A stretch of 64,000 nucleotides of DNA from Thalassospira xiamenensis M-5 = DSM 17429 (GTDB taxonomy: Bacteria; Pseudomonadota; Alphaproteobacteria; Rhodospirillales; Thalassospiraceae), in NCBI RefSeq assembly GCF_000300235.2, contig NZ_CP004388.1, forward strand, positions 4,472,001-4,536,000, written 5' to 3'. Below the pieces are notes generated by a model. The model searched no databases. It was not told the DNA's origin and saw only the letters and a program-made list of their open reading frames with translations. Position numbers and translations under genes: made by a program. This document shows, piece by piece, positions 36,697 to 45,126 of the stretch. Positions within the stretch are counted from its first letter, which is position 1, and every line of letters starts with the position of its first letter.

Positions 36697-37271
36697 CAGG
36701 CGGTGCCGCCTTTGTTGTGTTTGATGAAGCGGGTGCAGGCCGCACTGCCAAGGGCAACGAGGGCGATTTTGATGGTGTCGCCCAGAATGAACGGGGTGAA
36801 GCCATATTCAGCAACCTTTTCAAGCGGCACAAAGGCGGCAAGCCATGCCAGACCCAGAAGATAAACCGGGATCATACCGGCCATCATGATGCCAAATCGC
36901 GCCAGCGTACCGCGCCCCTGAGCAAGCGCACCGACCAGCCATGAGGCAATCAGATAACCCAGCAGATAGCCGCCGGTCGGCCCGACCATATAGGCAAGCC
37001 CGATGCCACGTTCCGGCGTTCCGGCAAAGACCGGCAAGCCAGCCGCACCCGCCGCCAGATAACTCAGCATGGTGGCACAGGCGACGCGTGGGCCGGTGGC
37101 GAGTGCAATAGCCATGATCGCCATGGTTTGCAGGGTCATTGGCACCGGCCAGAAGGGAACGGTGATTTTGGCGCTGGCGGTCAGGATGGCGACACCGGCC
37201 AGAACCATCAGGCTATATTTCATTCCTGTCGAGATGCGGGTTTCGGCCGGTTTGGAGACTGCATTGCTCAT
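36696..37271 (-). CDS. bioY: Biotin transporter BioY
   Basis: BioY is the biotin-binding S component of ECF transporters and can work alone at lower rate. The 191-residue protein has about six hydrophobic segments with the family motifs [16 protein letters not shown] and [15 protein letters not shown]. BioM and BioN are not next to it. It leads the bioYB operon and has a perfect BioR box 35 bases upstream of its start. Confidence 0.95.
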   Translation of the reverse strand: MSNAVSKPAETRISTGMKYSLMVLAGVAILTASAKITVPFWPVPMTLQTMAIMAIALATGPRVACATMLSYLAAGAAGLPVFAGTPERGIGLAYMVGPTGGYLLGYLIASWLVGALAQGRGTLARFGIMMAGMIPVYLLGLAWLAAFVPLEKVAEYGFTPFILGDTIKIALVALGSAACTRFIKHNKGGTA

Positions 37272-37305
37272 GGTGATTTCATCCTCCTCTGGATCGCATT
37301 CAAAA

Positions 37306-37315
37306 TTATAGATAA
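37306..37315 (-). promoter_or_regulatory. BioR box, proximal, upstream of bioY
   Basis: TTATAGATAA fits the BioR consensus TTATMKATAA exactly. It lies 35 bases before bioY. Confidence 0.85.
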
Positions 37316-37445
37316 AAAACGAATCTCATCTATTAATTACGCCGTGATCGGAGGGTGAAATCAATCCCCAAAATAGATAATCGGGTGGAATTGGCCGATG
37401 TTTGAGGAAATGTATCGTTAATATGTTGATTTATATGTTATATTT

Positions 37446-37455
37446 TTATCTATAA
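37446..37455 (-). promoter_or_regulatory. BioR box, distal, between bioR and bioY
   Basis: TTATCTATAA fits TTATMKATAA exactly. It lies about 175 bases upstream of bioY and 100 bases after the bioR stop. A degenerate copy (AAATAGATAA, 37371-37380, 8 of 10) lies between it and the proximal box. Confidence 0.65.
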
Positions 37456-37558
37456 AATTGGAGATTTGCACATAAGCAGATGTCCTGCATTGCCAAAACG
37501 CAGGCAGGATCAGGTTCGGACCGTGGATTTCGGGTTCGGGAGACAGTTCTGGAAGGGG

Positions 37559-38209
37559 TCAGGAAAGGGTTTGCGGGCGGGTTTTGGTGCCCGGCTTGGT
37601 GCCAATCCATTTGACGTGGCGTGCAAGGGTGGCGGCGGCGACGTCGAACTGTCTTTCGCGCAGAGCTTTCAGGATGGCGCGGTGATCCTGATCGGTCGGG
37701 GCTTCCCATTCCATGCGGAAGCCGGAAAACAGGAAGCGGGCACTTGCGGCATGCAGATCGTCAATGGTTGCCAGCAGGCGGGGCATGCCGCACGGGGTCA
37801 GGATGAGGCGATGGAAGGCGCGATTGGCTTCTTCCCATGCCCGGACATCGGGGGCATTTTCGCCCGCACGGTTGATCGCCTCTGCCTCGTCGAGAATGGC
37901 GCTGGTCAGGTGCGGGGCGGCATGGCGAAGGGCGAGGACTTCGAGGGATGCGCGCATTTCAGCGACTTCGCGGACTTCTGCGATATCAAAGCTGGCAACC
38001 CGAACACCGCGGCGCGGTTCGCTGACGACCAGCCCCTGTGCTTCGAGGCGACGAAAAGCCTCGCGAACCGGCACGTGGCTTGCGCCGAATTCCTCGGCAA
38101 AATGGTCCTGCCGCAATTTCGTGCCCGGCGCGATATGCCCGGCGATGATGCGGTCAGCCAGTTCGCGGGTGATCCTGCCGGTAACGGTATTATCAATGCC
38201 ACTTTTCAT
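37559..38209 (-). CDS. bioR: Biotin repressor BioR (GntR/FCD family)
   Basis: BioR represses biotin genes in alphaproteobacteria that lack a DNA-binding BirA. The 216-residue protein has a winged helix (HFAEEFGASHVPVREAFRRL) and an FCD domain with ANRAFHRLILTPCGMPRLL. The identification rests on context: it lies beside bioYB, and exact BioR boxes occur before bioY and just before its own start. The small molecule it senses is not settled in the literature known to me. Confidence 0.88.
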   Translation of the reverse strand: MKSGIDNTVTGRITRELADRIIAGHIAPGTKLRQDHFAEEFGASHVPVREAFRRLEAQGLVVSEPRRGVRVASFDIAEVREVAEMRASLEVLALRHAAPHLTSAILDEAEAINRAGENAPDVRAWEEANRAFHRLILTPCGMPRLLATIDDLHAASARFLFSGFRMEWEAPTDQDHRAILKALRERQFDVAAATLARHVKWIGTKPGTKTRPQTLS

Positions 38210-38213
38210 GATT

Positions 38214-38223
38214 TTATAGATAA
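38214..38223 (-). promoter_or_regulatory. BioR box at the bioR start
   Basis: TTATAGATAA is an exact BioR site 4 bases before the bioR start codon, consistent with self-repression. Confidence 0.8.
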
Positions 38224-38289
38224 TTTGCGCGCCCGATTTTGTCGAGCACGCATATCCGTAACCGGTAAATTAATCGTGCGATATCAGGT

Positions 38290-39036
38290 TTAACAGTCCG
38301 GCGCACAATGTTCGTCGGGCATATCGGCGAATGCTTCGCGCAATGCCTGCGACCAGGCGTCCGAAAGGGCCTTGAACCCGGCATCTTCGGCATCAATCCG
38401 GCGATGTTCGGAGAATTGGCACGATCCATCGGGCAGGACGGCAAGATCAAGCGGCATGCCGACTGAAAGGTTCGAACGCAATGTTGAATCCATCGACAGC
38501 AATGCGGCTTTGACGCCATCGGCAATTGGCGTTTCCGGGGTGATCACGCGATCAAGGATCGGTTTGCCGTATTTATGTTCGCCGATCTGAAGATAGGGGG
38601 TGTCTTCGGTGGCCTCTATAAAGTTGCCTGCCGCATAGACCAGAAACAGGCGCTGAGCTCCGCCCTTGCGCTGCCCGCCGACCATGATCGAGGCGGAGCT
38701 GCTTTCCTTGCGCTGTTCAAGGGTGTCCTGATATTTGTGCTGAACTTTCTGCATCGCCTCGCCCATCAGTTCAGCGACGCGAAACATGCTGGGCGCGCTC
38801 AGGATACAGTCGCCCGGTTCGGTTTCCGGGTTGTCGATGGCTTCCTGCAGGGTGCTCATGACTGCCTGCGTGATCGCGAGGTTGCCCGCCGTCAAAGCCA
38901 CGATGGCGCGTTCGCCGGGGACTTCCCAGGTGAACATCTTGCGATAACGCGAAATGTTATCAAGCCCGGCATTGGTTCGGGTGTCGGAGAGGAACACCAT
39001 CCCCTCATCAAGCATCAAGCCCACGCAGTAGGTCAT
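38290..39036 (-). CDS. Anbu-type bacterial proteasome homologue
   Basis: Anbu (also called BPH-like or proteasome-type protease) is an Ntn hydrolase related to HslV and 20S beta subunits. The 248-residue protein starts MTYCVGLMLDEGMVFLSD, so Thr2 would be the N-terminal nucleophile after removal of Met. Further family features are SDTRTNAGLDNISRYRKM with a Lys near residue 33, and ALTAGNLAITQAVM. There is no ATPase partner gene nearby. It is the last gene of the ATP-grasp/alpha-E/transglutaminase/Anbu operon, 19 bases after the transglutaminase stop. Known Anbu structures form open rings or helices; no natural substrate is established to my knowledge. Confidence 0.9.
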   Translation of the reverse strand: MTYCVGLMLDEGMVFLSDTRTNAGLDNISRYRKMFTWEVPGERAIVALTAGNLAITQAVMSTLQEAIDNPETEPGDCILSAPSMFRVAELMGEAMQKVQHKYQDTLEQRKESSSASIMVGGQRKGGAQRLFLVYAAGNFIEATEDTPYLQIGEHKYGKPILDRVITPETPIADGVKAALLSMDSTLRSNLSVGMPLDLAVLPDGSCQFSEHRRIDAEDAGFKALSDAWSQALREAFADMPDEHCAPDC

Positions 39037-39055
39037 ATTCTATTCTCGGGTCCGG

Positions 39056-39874
39056 CTATTGCTGTGATTGCGCAACGATGACTGTTACATCCAAATCCTC
39101 GTTTGCACCACCAGTATGTACACCCCGTATAGGTGTGGCACCCTGTGCATCAAGTCCAGACCCCAGACGAATATAATAATCGGTCGGGCAGCAGCGGTTT
39201 GCCGGGTCAAACCCGACCCAGCCCAGTTCGGGCAAATGCAGTTCCGCCCACGCATGGGATGCTTCGTGTGATTTGCCATCCTGATCGGCAAACAGATAAC
39301 CCGATACATAGCGTGCGGGAATGCCAAGATGGCGGGCGGCCGAAATCATGACATGGGCGTGATCCTGACAGACGCCCTGACCATCGGCCAAGGCATCGGC
39401 CGCGGTGGTATGGACATGGGTGCTGCCCGGGACATAGGCGACGGCATCGGACACGGCTGCCGAAAGGGCGTGGGCCCGTTCAAGCAGGTTATCCGGGCTG
39501 GTTTTCTTTTCGACTTTGGCGGCGAGTTTGCGGATCGCGGCACTGGATTTGGTGACCGGGGTCGAGCGTAGGAACACCGCAGGAAAGGCGCGTTCCTTAT
39601 GCCCGCGAAGCATGCCGGTGGTATCGGTGGTTTCGACTTCGCCGGACACAACGACATCAACAGAATCAACTGGCCCGGTTGCGGTCAGCGTGCTGATGGT
39701 GTCGCCATTGCCATCGACAAATTCGGAATTGATGACGCATCCCTCGGCCTTGATCGACCAGCGGATGATTTTCTGTCCGTCAAACAGGGACGGCGTAAGC
39801 TTTAGACTTTGCACGACATAGCGTGCCGACGGGGAAAACCGATAATGGGTGCGGTGTTCAACAGTCAGGCGCAT
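39056..39874 (-). CDS. Transglutaminase-like cysteine protein of the Anbu operon
   Basis: The 272-residue protein has an N-terminal Bact_transglu_N beta domain (MRLTVEHRTHYRFSPSARYV) and a transglutaminase-like core with a catalytic triad: Cys169 (GQGVCQDHAHV), His207 (ASHAWAELHLP) and Asp223 (GFDPANR). There is no signal peptide, so it should act in the cytoplasm. Such proteins are usually peptidases or amidases rather than cross-linkers. ATG 39874 lies 1 base after the alpha-E stop; a longer frame to 39907 overlaps that gene. The role in the operon is unknown. Confidence 0.88.
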   Translation of the reverse strand: MRLTVEHRTHYRFSPSARYVVQSLKLTPSLFDGQKIIRWSIKAEGCVINSEFVDGNGDTISTLTATGPVDSVDVVVSGEVETTDTTGMLRGHKERAFPAVFLRSTPVTKSSAAIRKLAAKVEKKTSPDNLLERAHALSAAVSDAVAYVPGSTHVHTTAADALADGQGVCQDHAHVMISAARHLGIPARYVSGYLFADQDGKSHEASHAWAELHLPELGWVGFDPANRCCPTDYYIRLGSGLDAQGATPIRGVHTGGANEDLDVTVIVAQSQQ

Positions 39875-39875
39875 C

Positions 39876-40823
39876 TTACTGGCCCCCGAAATAATAGGTT
39901 TCGGCAATTGCCGATGACAGGGTCTGATTTCGTTTGAGAAAATCAGACAGGAATTCGTGAAGGCCCTGGCTGAAAATTTCGTCCATGCGGGTTTGGGTCA
40001 GCAGGGAATATGTTTCTACTGCCAGGCTGTGCACCGGGCTTCGTTGGCCGTAATGGCGGGCCAGATGTTCCAGATGGTTGGTGATCTGTTCCGAACAATG
40101 GGCCAGCGACCGGGGGCTGAAAGGATTGAGGATCAGGAAGTGCGCGATGTGATAGGGTGAATAATCATCGCGATAAACCCAGTGGAAGGCACGCAGGGAT
40201 GATGCCGCCCGCAGAACCGTCGTCCATTGGTAATTATCGACACCGTCGCCGACCATACTGGTTTCGGGTAGCAGGACATAATATTTCACGTCAAGCAATC
40301 GTGCGGTGTTATCGGCGCGTTCGATAAAAATGCCAAGACGGATGAAATCGTACCCGTCGTTGCGCAGGATTGTTGAGTCGGTCGCGCCGCGAAACAAGGC
40401 ACCCTGCCGTTTGACCCAGTCGATGAATTCAGGCAGATCGGTTTTTGCAAGGTTATGCATTGCCGTTCGGCGCAATTCCATCAGGGCATTGTTCAATGCT
40501 TCCCACATTTCGGCGGTGATGGCGGTACGCATGGCGCGCGCGTTGGCGCGTGCATTTTCAAAACAGTTCAGGATCGAAGACGAATTATCGCGATTGAAGA
40601 TCAGGTAATCGGCAACTTCGGCCTGACGGAGTGGCATGTCGGGATCATAGCCCTGTGCGCAGCCCGAGGCCGAGAGAACCGACGCCCATTCTGACCGGTT
40701 GCCGTCGCCGGCGGCCGGCATCAGGGCCATGCGATAGCCCATTTCCATCAGTCGGGCCATGTTTTCGGCCCGTTCCACATAACGCGACAACCAGAAAAGG
40801 TTGTCTGCTGTACGACTAAGCAT
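39876..40823 (-). CDS. Alpha-E domain protein (DUF403) of the Anbu operon
   Basis: The 315-residue protein is all-helical by its sequence character and begins with the family signature MLSRTADNLFWLSRYVERAE, which is present in nearly all alpha-E proteins. No catalytic motif is visible, and the biochemical function of the domain is unknown. It lies between the ATP-grasp gene (18 bases upstream) and the transglutaminase gene. Where found, it is almost always encoded with these partners or fused to the ATP-grasp protein. Confidence 0.88.
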   Translation of the reverse strand: MLSRTADNLFWLSRYVERAENMARLMEMGYRMALMPAAGDGNRSEWASVLSASGCAQGYDPDMPLRQAEVADYLIFNRDNSSSILNCFENARANARAMRTAITAEMWEALNNALMELRRTAMHNLAKTDLPEFIDWVKRQGALFRGATDSTILRNDGYDFIRLGIFIERADNTARLLDVKYYVLLPETSMVGDGVDNYQWTTVLRAASSLRAFHWVYRDDYSPYHIAHFLILNPFSPRSLAHCSEQITNHLEHLARHYGQRSPVHSLAVETYSLLTQTRMDEIFSQGLHEFLSDFLKRNQTLSSAIAETYYFGGQ

Positions 40824-40841
40824 GTGACTTCCCTTTCTTCT

Positions 40842-42245
40842 CTACTCGGCCATGATCCAGGTGTCTTTTACCCCGCCGCCCTGCGACGAGTTGACGACTA
40901 GTGATCCTTCGCGCATGGCAACGCGGGTCAGGCCGCCCGGCGTCAGCCGGATGTCATCGCCGACAAGGCAGAAGGGGCGGAAATCGACATGGCGCGGGGC
41001 GATACCGCTTTCAACGAAGGTTGGACAGGCAGAAAGGGCAAGGGTCGGCTGGGCGATGAAATCGCCCGGATCGGCCTTGATGCGTTCGGCATAGGTAGCC
41101 TGTTCTTCCTTTGTCGATGCCGGGCCGACCAGCATGCCGTAACCGCCCGAACCATGGACTTCCTTGACGACCAGTTCGCCAAGGTTTTCCAGAACATATT
41201 TCAGGTCGTCCGGGTTGGCGCATTTCCATGTCGGTACGTTATTCAGGATCGGTTCCTGCCCAAGGTAAAACCGGATCATGTCGGGCACATAGGTATAGAT
41301 TGCCTTATCGTCGGCAACACCGGCGCCCGGTGCCGAACAGATCGCAACCCCGCCTGATCGATAGACATTCATCAGGCCGGGAACGCCCAGCACGGAATCG
41401 GGCCGGAAACAGAGCGGATCGATAAAGGCATCGTCGATCCGGCGATAAATCACATCAACCCGGGCGGGCCCGCGCGTTGTGCGCATATAGACGCGGCCTT
41501 CGGACACGAACAGATCCTGCCCCTCGACAAGTTCAACACCCATCTGGTCGGCAAGGAAGGAATGTTCGTAATAGGCGCTGTTCATTGCACCCGGTGTAAG
41601 GACCACGATATTTGGCTCGCGATCGCACCGTTTGGGCGCGATGCTTTTGAGCGTCTTATGGAGCATGTCCGGATAGCTTTCGACCGGTTCGATCCGTAAT
41701 TTCGAAAACAGTTCCGGGAACATCCGCATCATGATTTCGCGGTTTTCCAACATATAGGAAACGCCAGACGGGGTGCGGCAGTTATCTTCCAGCACATAGA
41801 AATCATCCGGGCCGACGCGCACGACATCAACGCCGACAATGTGGCTATAGACCTTGCGCGGGGGATCGATGCCGATCACGGCCGGCTCAAACGCGGCGTT
41901 CCTGAACACCAGATCGGCGGGGATGATCCCGGCCTTGATGATTTCGGCGTTGTGATAGACGTCATACAGGAAGGTGTTGAGCGCGCGTGCGCGCTGCTTG
42001 ACGCCGCGTTCGAGCTTGCGCCATTCCGTGGCGGTGAAAATACGTGGAATAAGATCGAACGGAATCAGCCGTTCCGGATCGCCACCTTCGCCATAGACCG
42101 CGAAGGTGATGCCGATTTTGCGAAAAAGAGTTTCTGCCTCTAGTCGCTTCTGCTGGAGGGTTTCGGGCCCGCTGGCCTCCATCCAGTCAACCAGTGCGCG
42201 ATAAGGTTCGCGTACTTCATCGTTCATCATCATTTCGTTGAACAT
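40842..42245 (-). CDS. Circularly permuted type 2 ATP-grasp protein of the Anbu operon
   Basis: The 467-residue protein belongs to the DUF404/DUF407 ATP-grasp group, in which the domain order is permuted. Features are PFDLIPRIFTATEWRKLERG, FYVLEDNCRTPSGVSYMLEN, the Mg/ATP-binding stretch VVKEVHGSGGYGMLVGP and, near the end, RLTPGGLTRVA. The family is predicted to form amide or peptide bonds (carboxylate-amine ligase), without known substrate. A GTG at 42251 is possible, but ATG 42245 is best placed relative to GGGGAG (42251-42256). That Shine-Dalgarno lies in a strong leader hairpin. First gene of the operon. Confidence 0.9.
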   Translation of the reverse strand: MFNEMMMNDEVREPYRALVDWMEASGPETLQQKRLEAETLFRKIGITFAVYGEGGDPERLIPFDLIPRIFTATEWRKLERGVKQRARALNTFLYDVYHNAEIIKAGIIPADLVFRNAAFEPAVIGIDPPRKVYSHIVGVDVVRVGPDDFYVLEDNCRTPSGVSYMLENREIMMRMFPELFSKLRIEPVESYPDMLHKTLKSIAPKRCDREPNIVVLTPGAMNSAYYEHSFLADQMGVELVEGQDLFVSEGRVYMRTTRGPARVDVIYRRIDDAFIDPLCFRPDSVLGVPGLMNVYRSGGVAICSAPGAGVADDKAIYTYVPDMIRFYLGQEPILNNVPTWKCANPDDLKYVLENLGELVVKEVHGSGGYGMLVGPASTKEEQATYAERIKADPGDFIAQPTLALSACPTFVESGIAPRHVDFRPFCLVGDDIRLTPGGLTRVAMREGSLVVNSSQGGGVKDTWIMAE

Positions 42246-42252
42246 GCACACT

Positions 42253-42293
42253 CCCCTTGCTTATCCTTTGATTAAAGGCGGTGCTGCAAGGGG
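42253..42293 (-). promoter_or_regulatory. Leader hairpin hiding the Shine-Dalgarno of the Anbu operon
   Basis: On the transcript, CCCCTTGC pairs perfectly over 8 bp with GCAAGGGG (42286-42293 with 42253-42260), and the 3' arm holds the GGGG of the ribosome site. Inside, CCTTT/AAAGG (42274-42278 with 42265-42269) forms a second 5-bp stem with a 4-nt loop. No T-run follows. A translational switch is inferred; the trigger is unknown. Confidence 0.6.
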
Positions 42294-42409
42294 CGGTCAA
42301 GCATGTTCACGGTTGAAATGTTTCTTTTTTCAGCAAAAACAGGATTTGCTGAAAATATGGGCCGGGTCGTCTAACTGATTGTGCAAAAAACGGGCGTTTT
42401 ACAGTTCGG

Positions 42410-43171
42410 TTACGGTTTTGCTGGCCGCAAAACATGGGTGTGATCGGCAGCATACAGGCGGGAATCGGTGAAATCCTTCCGCCCAAAGACCCCGCCCACC
42501 ATGATGAGAGCCGTCCGGGTGATACCACTACCTTTGACCTTGGCGCGGATATCGCCAAGCGTCCCGTGGATGAATTGCTGATCGGGCCAGGTGACGCGAT
42601 AGGCGACAACAACCGGGCAATCTTCCCCGTAATGCGGGATCAGATCGCGAACGACATTGACCAGATTATTGATCGACAGATGCACCGCAAGGGTGGCGCG
42701 CGAACGACCCAATTCGGCCAGACTTTCACCTTCGGGCATGCAGGATGATCGCATGGCTGTGCGCGTCAGGATGACGGTTTGCGAAATATCAGGCAGGGTC
42801 AGCTCCGCCCCCAGTTCGGCGGCAGTGGCGGCATAGGCCGAAACGCCCGGCGTGATGTCATAGGGGATGCCAAGGTCATCAAGCCTGCGGATCTGTTCGG
42901 CAATTGCGCCATAGATCGACGGATCGCCGGAATGCACGCGCGCGACATCCTGCCCCGCGGCATGTGCCATTTCAATCTCGGCCAGAATTTCATCAAGGTT
43001 CATCGGCGCGGTATCAATCACGCGCGCGCCATCGGGGGCGGATTTGACGATTTCCTCGGGCACGAGTGATCCGGCATAGAGGCAGACCTGGCATTTTTCG
43101 ATCAGTTTAAGCCCGCGAACGGTGATCAGATCGGGGGCGCCGGGACCGGCACCGATAAAATGAACGGTCAT
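42410..43171 (-). CDS. cobM: Precorrin-4 C11-methyltransferase
   Basis: This SAM-dependent enzyme methylates C11 of the corrin precursor (CobM in the aerobic, CbiF in the anaerobic pathway). Its 253 residues have the uroporphyrinogen-methyltransferase fold with VHFIGAGPGAPDLITVRG, RVHSGDPSIYGAIAEQI and a third glycine motif VVAYRVTWPDQ. The start overlaps the cbiG-cobJ stop (ATGA). Last gene of the corrin operon. Confidence 0.95.
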   Translation of the reverse strand: MTVHFIGAGPGAPDLITVRGLKLIEKCQVCLYAGSLVPEEIVKSAPDGARVIDTAPMNLDEILAEIEMAHAAGQDVARVHSGDPSIYGAIAEQIRRLDDLGIPYDITPGVSAYAATAAELGAELTLPDISQTVILTRTAMRSSCMPEGESLAELGRSRATLAVHLSINNLVNVVRDLIPHYGEDCPVVVAYRVTWPDQQFIHGTLGDIRAKVKGSGITRTALIMVGGVFGRKDFTDSRLYAADHTHVLRPAKP

Positions 43172-45126
43172 CAGTTTGCCTTATCGTTTTTGGGGTCGTT
43201 TTTGGGATTATCGAGGCTGTGGACCGGGGCGTTTGCAGCGTCCGGGCCCTTTTTGGCATAGCCGCGTGGGGTATAGACCCAGCTGTTTTCACCGCGTGTG
43301 ATATGGCGGCTGTTGCTGGAGCCGACCAGAACGGTGGTCAGCATGTCGACCATATCGACTTCAAGTTTCGCAAGCGGAACGACTGTTATCTGTTCGTCCG
43401 GGCGGCCAAGCTGCCGACCCAGCACGACCGGCGTTTCCGGCCCGCGATGTTCAAGCAGGATATCGCGGGCTTGTGCCAGAAGATCACGGCGGCGTTTCGA
43501 TACCGGGTTATAGAAGGCGATGACAAAGTCGCCCTCGCCCGCGGCCTTGAGCCGAAGCAGGATATCCTCGCGCGGGGTCAGAAGGTCAGAAAGCGATATC
43601 GCGCAGAAATCGTGGCCCAGAGGCGCACCGATCCGTGATGCGGCGGCTTGCAGGGCGGAAATGCCTGGTGATACCTGAACCGCAACCCGGTTCCAGTCAG
43701 AACGATCTTCGCGATCCAGCAGTTCAAACACAAGCGTTGCCAGCGCATAAATCCCGGCATCGCCAGACCCGATCAGGGCGACGTCCCTGCCAGTGGCGGC
43801 CAGTTCAAGTGCGTGTCTGGCACGGGCTTCTTCAGCGCCAAGGTCGGAATGATGGCAGGATTTGCCGTCAATCAGTGGCCCCAGAAGATCAAGATACATC
43901 TGATAACCGACAATATCGGTCGCACGCGAAATCAGGCTGCTGGCTTCGGGACTGCGCCAGCCGGGCTGTCCAGGGCCGATGCCGACAATCGACAAACGTC
44001 CCTGCGGACGACCCGATTGCAGCGGGACAATATCATCGATTGAAAGCCCGATGGCACAGGTGGCCCGTTTTGATTTCTGTTTCGAAACGATCAGGGTGCC
44101 ATTGCTGCCGATGGTGGCAAGGGCTGCACCCTCGGCAACGCCGTGACAGCCGGTTTCGGCAAAGACGATGTCGGAGGGATTGGCAAGGCGGGGGGCTTCG
44201 GCTTCCAGTGTGGCGGCGTCATAGAAACGTGCCGGGACGCCGAGATGGTCGGCCAGTGCGTGAACGGCGGCTTCGTCTGCCTTGAGGTCGATGGACACAA
44301 CGCACGCAACGTTTTGCGCACTCAGGCCATTTGCGACAAGGGTTTCGGTGGCGAGTTTGATCAGCTCGTCGGGAGCGCAGTGACGTTCGCAACCGACGCC
44401 AAGCGCCAGGACCGGCGGGCGATAGACGATTTCGTGATTGTTCTTGTCGTCGCCAATCGTATTTGTGGCTTTTGCGGTAGCGCGAATAACCACCGTGCCG
44501 GTGTCGCTGCGTTCGATATTGCTGTTGGTCAGCCAGGCGGCCGATCCTGCCTCGATCTCGAACCGGGCGGTTTCACCGGCCAGAAGGGCGGCGGTGGCCG
44601 GTTTGACGGCTTGCGGATTGGCAAGATGCCAGCCGACGGGGGGCTCATCAAGGGCCAGTCCCAGCATCGCATCGCCGGGCGTGGTGATCGCCGCCTGCCC
44701 GCCCAGTCGTTCGGCCAGATCGCGCGCCAGCCGGTTGCCACCGTGATGCCCGCCCAGAAGCGGGATGAAGGTGCTACCGGCTTCATCGACAGCGATGACG
44801 GCGGCGTCCTGCCATTTATCGGCCAGAAGCGGTGCCAGAGCACGGATCAGGATGCCCGATGCGCAAACACCGATGATCACATGGTCGGCCGAAAAAGTTC
44901 GTTGCAGATGTGCAATGGTATCGTCAAACGCCACATCAACGTCACTTGTTGAAACGCGTGTGCGCAGCCCATGCACCGATGCCCCCTGCAGGTTGGCAGC
45001 GATGCGTTTGGCGGTGGCAAGGGCGCGTTGCGTCAGGCAGACAACCGCAATTGGCGCAATCGGGTCCGTCGGCAGGATCGGGTTGGTGTTGCTGGCGGTG
45101 GGGATATTCGGGGGCGTCATCGCCAT
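43171..45126 (-). CDS. cobJ: CbiG-CobJ fusion: cobalt-precorrin 5A hydrolase and precorrin-3B C17-methyltransferase
   Basis: The 651-residue protein has two parts. Residues about 25-370 resemble CbiG (VIIGVCASGILIRALAPLL, ALGVGCERHCAPDELI, FAETGCHGVAEGAAL). Residues about 375-620 are a CobJ/CbiH methyltransferase with LSIVGIGPGQPGWRSPEA and ALIGSGDAGIYALATLV, and end in SNSRHITRGENSWVYTPRGY. CobJ contracts the ring and methylates C17; CbiG opens the lactone. Such fusions occur in some alphaproteobacteria. ATG 45126 and 45120 are both possible; the second gives an ATGA overlap with cobI. Confidence 0.92.
   Translation of the reverse strand: MAMTPPNIPTASNTNPILPTDPIAPIAVVCLTQRALATAKRIAANLQGASVHGLRTRVSTSDVDVAFDDTIAHLQRTFSADHVIIGVCASGILIRALAPLLADKWQDAAVIAVDEAGSTFIPLLGGHHGGNRLARDLAERLGGQAAITTPGDAMLGLALDEPPVGWHLANPQAVKPATAALLAGETARFEIEAGSAAWLTNSNIERSDTGTVVIRATAKATNTIGDDKNNHEIVYRPPVLALGVGCERHCAPDELIKLATETLVANGLSAQNVACVVSIDLKADEAAVHALADHLGVPARFYDAATLEAEAPRLANPSDIVFAETGCHGVAEGAALATIGSNGTLIVSKQKSKRATCAIGLSIDDIVPLQSGRPQGRLSIVGIGPGQPGWRSPEASSLISRATDIVGYQMYLDLLGPLIDGKSCHHSDLGAEEARARHALELAATGRDVALIGSGDAGIYALATLVFELLDREDRSDWNRVAVQVSPGISALQAAASRIGAPLGHDFCAISLSDLLTPREDILLRLKAAGEGDFVIAFYNPVSKRRRDLLAQARDILLEHRGPETPVVLGRQLGRPDEQITVVPLAKLEVDMVDMLTTVLVGSSNSRHITRGENSWVYTPRGYAKKGPDAANAPVHSLDNPKNDPKNDKAN

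Noticed and set aside
37466-38293. Plus-strand frame over bioR
   Set aside because: Antisense to bioR, which has winged-helix and FCD motifs and BioR boxes.
42330-42352. TCAGCAAA/TTTGCTGA hairpin after cobM
   Set aside because: The T-run lies before the stem on both strands, so it is not a standard terminator; left unassigned.
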